A DNA stretch of 7,671 nt, taken from contig CAZBNU010000198.1 in NCBI GenBank assembly GCA_964493075.1, positions 1-7,671 on the forward strand, in the 5' to 3' direction. Positions 6,801 to 7,671 of this stretch are shown here, one piece after another; position 1 is the first letter of the stretch; each line of letters starts with the position of its first letter. Under the pieces are notes generated by a model. It worked only from the letters and a program-made list of their open reading frames with translations, had not been told where the DNA came from and searched no databases. Made by a program: the position numbers and the translations under genes. The stretch is from SLFT01 sp964493075. GTDB lineage: Bacteria; Hydrogenedentota; Hydrogenedentia; Hydrogenedentales; CAITNO01.

Positions 6801-7671
6801 TGAGGAAGAAGGTGAAGGAGAATTTGAAATTGAAGAGATGACGCTTATGCTGCCTGGGGATGTGCCGCTCGTGCTGGTGCATATACCGGCAGGCAATTTC
6901 ATGATGGGCCGGTACCCAGACGAACAAGACTCACGGGACACCGAAAGCCCCCAGCACAGAGTTACGCTCGTTCAGGACTTCTGGATGGGGAAGTATGAAA
7001 TCACCCAACAGCAATGGCTGTCACTCATGGACGGCTGGCCGGACAGGGAGCCTTCTACCTCACTTGGGCTTGGCAATGATTACCCCGCATACTATTTATC
7101 ATGGCTGGACGCACAGTATTTCGTGACAGCATTGAATGAATACCTGCAGACGGAATATGCGGAATCCTTTATCGTGCGGCTTCCCACAGAAGCAGAATGG
7201 GAGTATAGCTGCCGTGCACGAAGCGATACGCGATATTATTGGGGGGACGACCCAGACTATACCGAAATAGACGAGTATGCGTGGTACTATACCAATAGTG
7301 CCAGTTCAACCCATCCGGTCGGCGCTAAACTTCCGAATCGTTTTGGCCTTTACGATGTGGGAGGCAACGTCTGGGAGTGGTGTCTTGACGACTGGCACAC
7401 CGACTATACCGATGCACCAGACGATGGCGACGCATGGGTGGACTCGCCCCGTCACGAAAACCGCCTCGTTCGTGGCGGCGCATGGTCATGGGTCGGCGAA
7501 ACTTGCCGTTCGGCGCGCCGTCTCAGTTTCAAGTATTCCAATACCTATTCCCATGTGGGTTTCCGCATCGTTGCAGGCGGCATGTTCATCGAGACGGAGG
7601 GTGAGGACGAACCTGTCGAAGGTGAACAGGACGAAGGTGAACAGGACGAAGGTGAACAGGACGAAGGTGAA
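784..7671 (+). CDS. giant secreted modular beta-helix protein with FGE-like domain (3' end outside window)
   Basis: The 2,296 codons run without a stop to the window edge. Order by residue: signal peptide 1-23; beta-helix module 1 (24-402); InlB-like repeat 1 (404-479); module 2 (480-965); repeat 2 (966-1045); module 3 (1046-1559); repeat 3 (1560-1637); module 4 (1638-1946); EGEPV linker (about 1953-2018); FGE-like domain (2019-2267); GEQDE linker (from about 2280, unfinished). Each module opens with an SWxTA...D-(E/V/I)WVxxGxYT...LYGGFxGxET cap, continues with rungs of the form NC-x-F-x-x-N-x-A-x-x-GG(A/G), and closes with a GNI.(N/D)P, SPC, then VDMGAY motif. The rungs match the POMP repeat idea (FxxN / GGAI) of chlamydial Pmp proteins, and the closing motif matches choice-of-anchor-Q proteins. 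No glycosidase or protease motif is visible. I infer an extracellular adhesin, matrix or ligand-binding protein. Domain calls are fairly sure; function is not known. The frame is intact throughout. Confidence 0.93.
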   Translation, partial: MHQVRELLRVLFLSALVVSPAYGAVWHVAPGGMGDGASWETAGRLQVMVNAAQAGDEVWVAEGTYTATTTTVLNMKAGVFLYGGFDGTETDSSQRDWVVHVTTISGSFKRRCVSGADNARLDGFVITQGYAQSGGGMYCDGASTVAANCKFINNEATEGGGAYCNGGSPTFVNCIFAGNNAQFGGAIYNNQSSVSTTDCRFTSNRAVAAGGGIYNRSSQINLERCMLENNSAYGHESGEGYGGAMLGVMGGTYVMTNCILAGNTAYTNGGAIRFSDNSASLTLINCTIAGNTAQTGTGGAITVATGCFLTAVNTIFWGNTAVSSPEILNSGTAEVTYSCIAGGFTGTGNIATNPALINSPYCVQPMLNSPCLNTGTAAGAPAVDFLGRARPVGEGVDMGAYEGYAAAVDYVRLYVNAKPSGKQTLYPPVGTHLYAKGEVVSVHTSVTGFIQWMGDLTSGAPYETMVMDANKTVTAVYRRILHVAADSTAPAPNGLSWGTAYANLEAAVDSAYFGDEIWVKEGTYTGAEETAIVNITKSIRLYGGFAGYETDRARRNAEANVTIIDGEETRRCVAFSENWDNSLVFATPGIDGFTITGGGIHAIGGMRAAIVNCVITENSAEYGGGLLIEGLGLYRSLLVDSCVFASNTATEKGGGICFYWATSGSMNSSIFITNCVFIDNHAKWGGGILGYRSGNTSISECTFIENTADHGAGICAGVSFNYDGDLSDFHTGLPVENCVFTENTAFIDGGAMMGAFSVVTGCTFYGNIAADGGALFLGSPPSSIIGSLFTSNRATGDAGKGGAIKSISHLYLENCVFTGNQTQTDGGAIHQSLNSVTLMNCSLSGNGASGRGGGLFNLYDALYGIPQITNSIFWNNTAPTDPEIGNRSSSGTTSSNIQVLYSDVKGGFTGTGNINADPLFVGTGNLHLQPGSPCINAGTFPGAPETDIEGHAHPLNSSVDMGAYMHGASHEDVVTLTINSSPEDSGETDPPAGFYSCTRDGTVAIKALPRFSQFSHWAGDLSGTQTETTLVMDSDKTVTAVFIDNIRYVDAASTASSPDGRSWGTAYRDMQSAVDALSLEPGGGDVWVAAGVYTDPDDTVLYMRDGVRLYGGFNGTETAREQRDWETNLTVIDGEKDRRCVQGANNACLDGFTVSNGYQEYAYARFGGCGGGMYNPEVSPTVSNCVFSNNGAAHSGGAIHNEKAFPVIHNCIFTGNYISDDSDHYQAVSTIGFALGGAMEVNHCVFYGNKGGITLATLPGSAVTDCVFYGNTAGMNGTVLHSYEAILDRCIFYGNMGTIGGAVLNAGIITNCTFYNNAAIAGGAIASGELSAAINCTFRNNIATGLDPYLGLGGAVINLPILDHRASVPVFLMNCVFTGNKAQYGGAVATLINTATILHCTFSGNEATAQGGALYSTSDDERFGYSSVVNSIFWNNDAPAHPEICGENLFLEFDVPGTAAPIVTWNCIEGGYSGEGNINVDPMFLNAPESVQIMAASPCINSGSIDGIPILPLHYFEKDVWSPAFYDGIQSYLLAGSALTDILGRVRPQGAGVDMGAYEGGPVTQNTVSLTVNVSPPGCGIVLPPGVTAYERGEIVQVYALDSFSKFSHWSGGISETEPFVSILMDGNKTITANFAGTPVFVVDATSRAPEPNGLTWGTAFQDIQSAINAAEAVGGGEVWVAAGNYTSEIGRAVVTMKPGVSLYGGFTGRETKHEQRDSNNNFSVIDGLDASPCVRAIDVDDAIIDGFTITRGFAAQGGGVYIEHGSPTITNCVITANRAHTTNGGGMCCLNANPLVTNCVFFANTASTVGGALCSLDSTPLLINCTIASNLAATFGGALYATSADNHITSAINCIFWGNDADNAPEIRVAGSSTVDATYSCIYGGYAGAGNISNNPQFSDIVSGDLSLQATSPCIDAGTEAGAPALDILGMARPTGNGVDMGAYESMPIPMEGEGEPVEGEPVEGEPVEGEPVEGEPVEGEPVEGEPVEGEPVEGEPVEGEPVEGEEEGEGEFEIEEMTLMLPGDVPLVLVHIPAGNFMMGRYPDEQDSRDTESPQHRVTLVQDFWMGKYEITQQQWLSLMDGWPDREPSTSLGLGNDYPAYYLSWLDAQYFVTALNEYLQTEYAESFIVRLPTEAEWEYSCRARSDTRYYWGDDPDYTEIDEYAWYYTNSASSTHPVGAKLPNRFGLYDVGGNVWEWCLDDWHTDYTDAPDDGDAWVDSPRHENRLVRGGAWSWVGETCRSARRLSFKYSNTYSHVGFRIVAGGMFIETEGEDEPVEGEQDEGEQDEGEQDEGE
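853..1989 (+). other. beta-helix module 1 (residues 24-402)
   Basis: The cap contains GDEVWVAEGTYT and LYGGFDGTETDSSQRD. Six rungs carry a Cys at the equivalent place (AANC, FVNC, TTDC, LERC, MTNC, LINC), each followed by a hydrophobic residue, x-x-N, and then GG(A/G). The stack ends with NTIFWGNTA. The closing part holds YSCIAGGFTGTGNI, SPCLNTG, then GRARPVGEGVDMGAYE. Unlike modules 2-4, its N-terminal cap lacks the PxG(L/R) triplet before SWG and is shorter (GDGASWETA). The fold is a right-handed parallel beta-helix by analogy with POMP and choice-of-anchor-Q proteins. Confidence 0.8.
1993..2220 (+). repeat. InlB-B-repeat-like spacer 1 (residues 404-479)
   Basis: About 76 residues: a beta-strand start (VRLYVNAKPSG), a proline turn (LYPPVGTHLYAKGEVVSV), an aromatic core (FIQWMGDLTSG) and a closing MVMDANKTVTAVY. 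The pattern P-x-G ... G-x-x-V ... F-x-x-W-x-G ... MD-x-(N/D)KT(V/I)TA-x-(F/Y) is that of divergent InlB B-repeat-type small beta domains common in bacterial surface proteins. It separates two beta-helix modules and is the most diverged of the three copies. Confidence 0.7.
2221..3678 (+). other. beta-helix module 2 (residues 480-965)
   Basis: The cap holds NGLSWGTAYANLEAAVD, GDEIWVKEGTYT and LYGGFAGYET. Eight Cys-bearing rungs follow (IVNC, VDSC, ITNC, ISEC, VENC, VTGC, LENC, LMNC), most with F-x-x-N and GG(A/G). The Cys of the YSCI-x-GG closing motif is replaced here: the module reads YSDVKGGFTGTGNINADP. The final motif is also altered, with GHAHPLNSSVDMGAYMH in place of GRxRPxGxGVDMGAYE. It is about 107 residues longer than module 1, and the most degenerate of the four at its end. 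Confidence 0.8.
3679..3918 (+). repeat. InlB-B-repeat-like spacer 2 (residues 966-1045)
   Basis: About 80 residues. VVTLTINSSPEDSG, then DPPAGFYSCTRDGTVAIKAL, FSQFSHWAGDLSGT and LVMDSDKTVTAVF follow the same order as the other two copies. The FSHWxG and MDxxKTxTAxF signatures are close to copy 3. It links module 2 to module 3. Confidence 0.75.
3919..5460 (+). other. beta-helix module 3 (residues 1046-1559)
   Basis: This is the longest module. The cap holds DGRSWGTAYRDMQSAVD, GGDVWVAAGVYT and LYGGFNGTETAREQRDWE. Nine Cys-bearing rungs follow (VSNC, IHNC, VNHC, VTDC, LDRC, ITNC, AINC, LMNC, ILHC). In its middle the Cys codons at 4513, 4579, 4651, 4717 and 4789 are 66, 72, 66 and 72 nt apart, a rung pitch of 22-24 residues as expected for a POMP-type beta-helix. 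The closing part has WNCIEGGYSGEGNINVDP and SPCINSG. An extra stretch of about 30 residues (5311-5400, rich in Tyr, Leu and Phe) sits before DILGRVRPQGAGVDMGAYE; modules 1 and 4 lack it. Confidence 0.8.
5461..5694 (+). repeat. InlB-B-repeat-like spacer 3 (residues 1560-1637)
   Basis: About 78 residues and the clearest copy: VSLTVNVSPPGCGIVLPPG, YERGEIVQVYAL, FSKFSHWSGGISET and ILMDGNKTITANFAG. It fits the divergent InlB B-repeat pattern (glycine turn, GExVxVxA, F-x-x-W-x-G, MDxNKTITAxF) and joins module 3 to module 4. Confidence 0.8.
5695..6621 (+). other. beta-helix module 4 (residues 1638-1946)
   Basis: This is the shortest module, about 309 residues. The cap holds NGLTWGTAFQDIQSAIN, GGEVWVAAGNYT and LYGGFTGRET. 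Four Cys-bearing rungs follow (ITNC, VTNC, LINC, AINC), ending in CIFWGND. The closing part has YSCIYGGYAGAGNISNNP, SPCIDAG and GMARPTGNGVDMGAYE. It contains the fewest rungs and is not followed by an InlB-like spacer: the chain passes directly into the acidic linker. Confidence 0.8.
6646..6795 (+). repeat. ten 15-nt tandem units coding EGEPV
   Basis: Ten consecutive units of the form GAR-GGY-GAA-CCY-GTK each encode Glu-Gly-Glu-Pro-Val. All substitutions between units are synonymous third-position changes. They are followed by an irregular acidic stretch (EGEEEGEGEFEIEE). The unit is a whole number of codons, so copy-number change alters linker length without shifting the frame. The product is a stiff, highly acidic, proline-bearing spacer between the beta-helices and the FGE-like domain. 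Confidence 0.95.
6838..7584 (+). other. FGE/SUMF1-like C-type-lectin-fold domain (residues 2019-2267)
   Basis: Landmarks in order: IPAGNFMMGRYPDEQDS, SPQHRVTLVQDFWMGKYEIT, RLPTEAEWEYSCRAR (from residue 2132), GLYDVGGNVWEWCLDDW (from 2188), RGGAWSW (from 2230) and GFRIV (2259-2263). These are the standard landmarks of the FGE-sulfatase family at normal length, about 245 residues. True FGE uses two Cys five residues apart after the RGGS motif to oxidise a sulfatase Cys. Here the first aligns with W2236 and only C2241 remains, so catalysis as an FGE is unlikely. Many bacterial members of this fold bind ligands instead. I infer a binding or structural role at the outer end of the beta-helix array. 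Family assignment is firm. Confidence 0.9.
7621..7671 (+). repeat. 15-nt tandem units coding GEQDE, cut by the window end
   Basis: Three exact copies of GGT-GAA-CAG-GAC-GAA (Gly-Glu-Gln-Asp-Glu) and the first two codons of a fourth reach the window edge. The stretch before it (7591-7620) reads ETEGEDEPVE and bridges the EGEPV style to this one. The three full copies are identical at the DNA level, unlike the drifted EGEPV array. The array, and hence the true C-terminus of the protein, continues beyond the window. Confidence 0.9.

Noticed and set aside
6481..6927. Second reverse frame with NGFAFNRF-type repeats
   Set aside because: This is the same antisense artefact of the 15-nt units in another frame.
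6615..6941. Reverse-strand open frame coding a Ser-Thr-Gly-Ser-Pro repeat protein
   Set aside because: It is the antisense reading of the EGEPV array; repetitive codons keep all frames open. The forward frame has matching domains on both sides.
7471..7575. Variable region of a diversity-generating retroelement, since such elements often target FGE-like domains
   Set aside because: The protein continues past GFRIV into a repeat linker instead of ending there, there is no excess of AAC/AAT codons in the segment, and no reverse transcriptase or template repeat is in the window.

Overview
The window is dominated by one very large reading frame on the + strand. It begins at a GTG at 784 with a Shine-Dalgarno-like AGAGGA 7 nt upstream and stays open through the last base (7671): 2,296 codons with no stop and no visible frameshift. 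I translated the whole frame by hand. It encodes a secreted, modular, repeat-built protein: signal peptide; four parallel beta-helix modules of the POMP / choice-of-anchor-Q kind; three InlB-B-repeat-like spacers between the modules; an acidic EGEPV pentapeptide linker; a formylglycine-generating-enzyme-like (FGE/SUMF1) C-type-lectin-fold domain; and a second acidic GEQDE linker cut by the window edge.

Upstream, 182-442 carries the C-terminal part of a small protein with one EF-hand loop, a five-Cys cluster, a terminal hydrophobic helix and a short basic tail, an arrangement that resembles C-terminal surface-sorting signals. A hairpin follows its stop codon, then about 280 nt without a convincing gene.

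The first ~181 bases look like DNA of different origin. They have about 74% G+C by hand count (133 of 180), against about 54% in the next 180. On the minus strand they encode the end of a MotA/TolQ/ExbB-like protein and, after 3 nt, the start of a MotB-like protein (WPGFVDAL motif), a gene pair I associate with alphaproteobacteria. Both genes of the left part and the EF-hand gene of the right part are broken or lose their homologous sequence at about 181-184. An assembly chimera is the simplest explanation; a real recombination point is the alternative.

Organism: for the main part (182-7671), large secreted beta-helix proteins with EGE-type acidic linkers and FGE-like domains suggest an uncultured bacterium of the Planctomycetota/Lentisphaerota/Hydrogenedentota type. 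This is inferred from protein style only and is not secure. The left 181 bases suggest an alphaproteobacterium.

The two right-hand genes may belong to one cell-surface theme: a long beta-helix adhesin- or matrix-like protein with an FGE-like ligand-binding domain, beside a protein carrying a putative membrane-anchoring tail. Whether the giant protein ends in a similar tail cannot be seen here.
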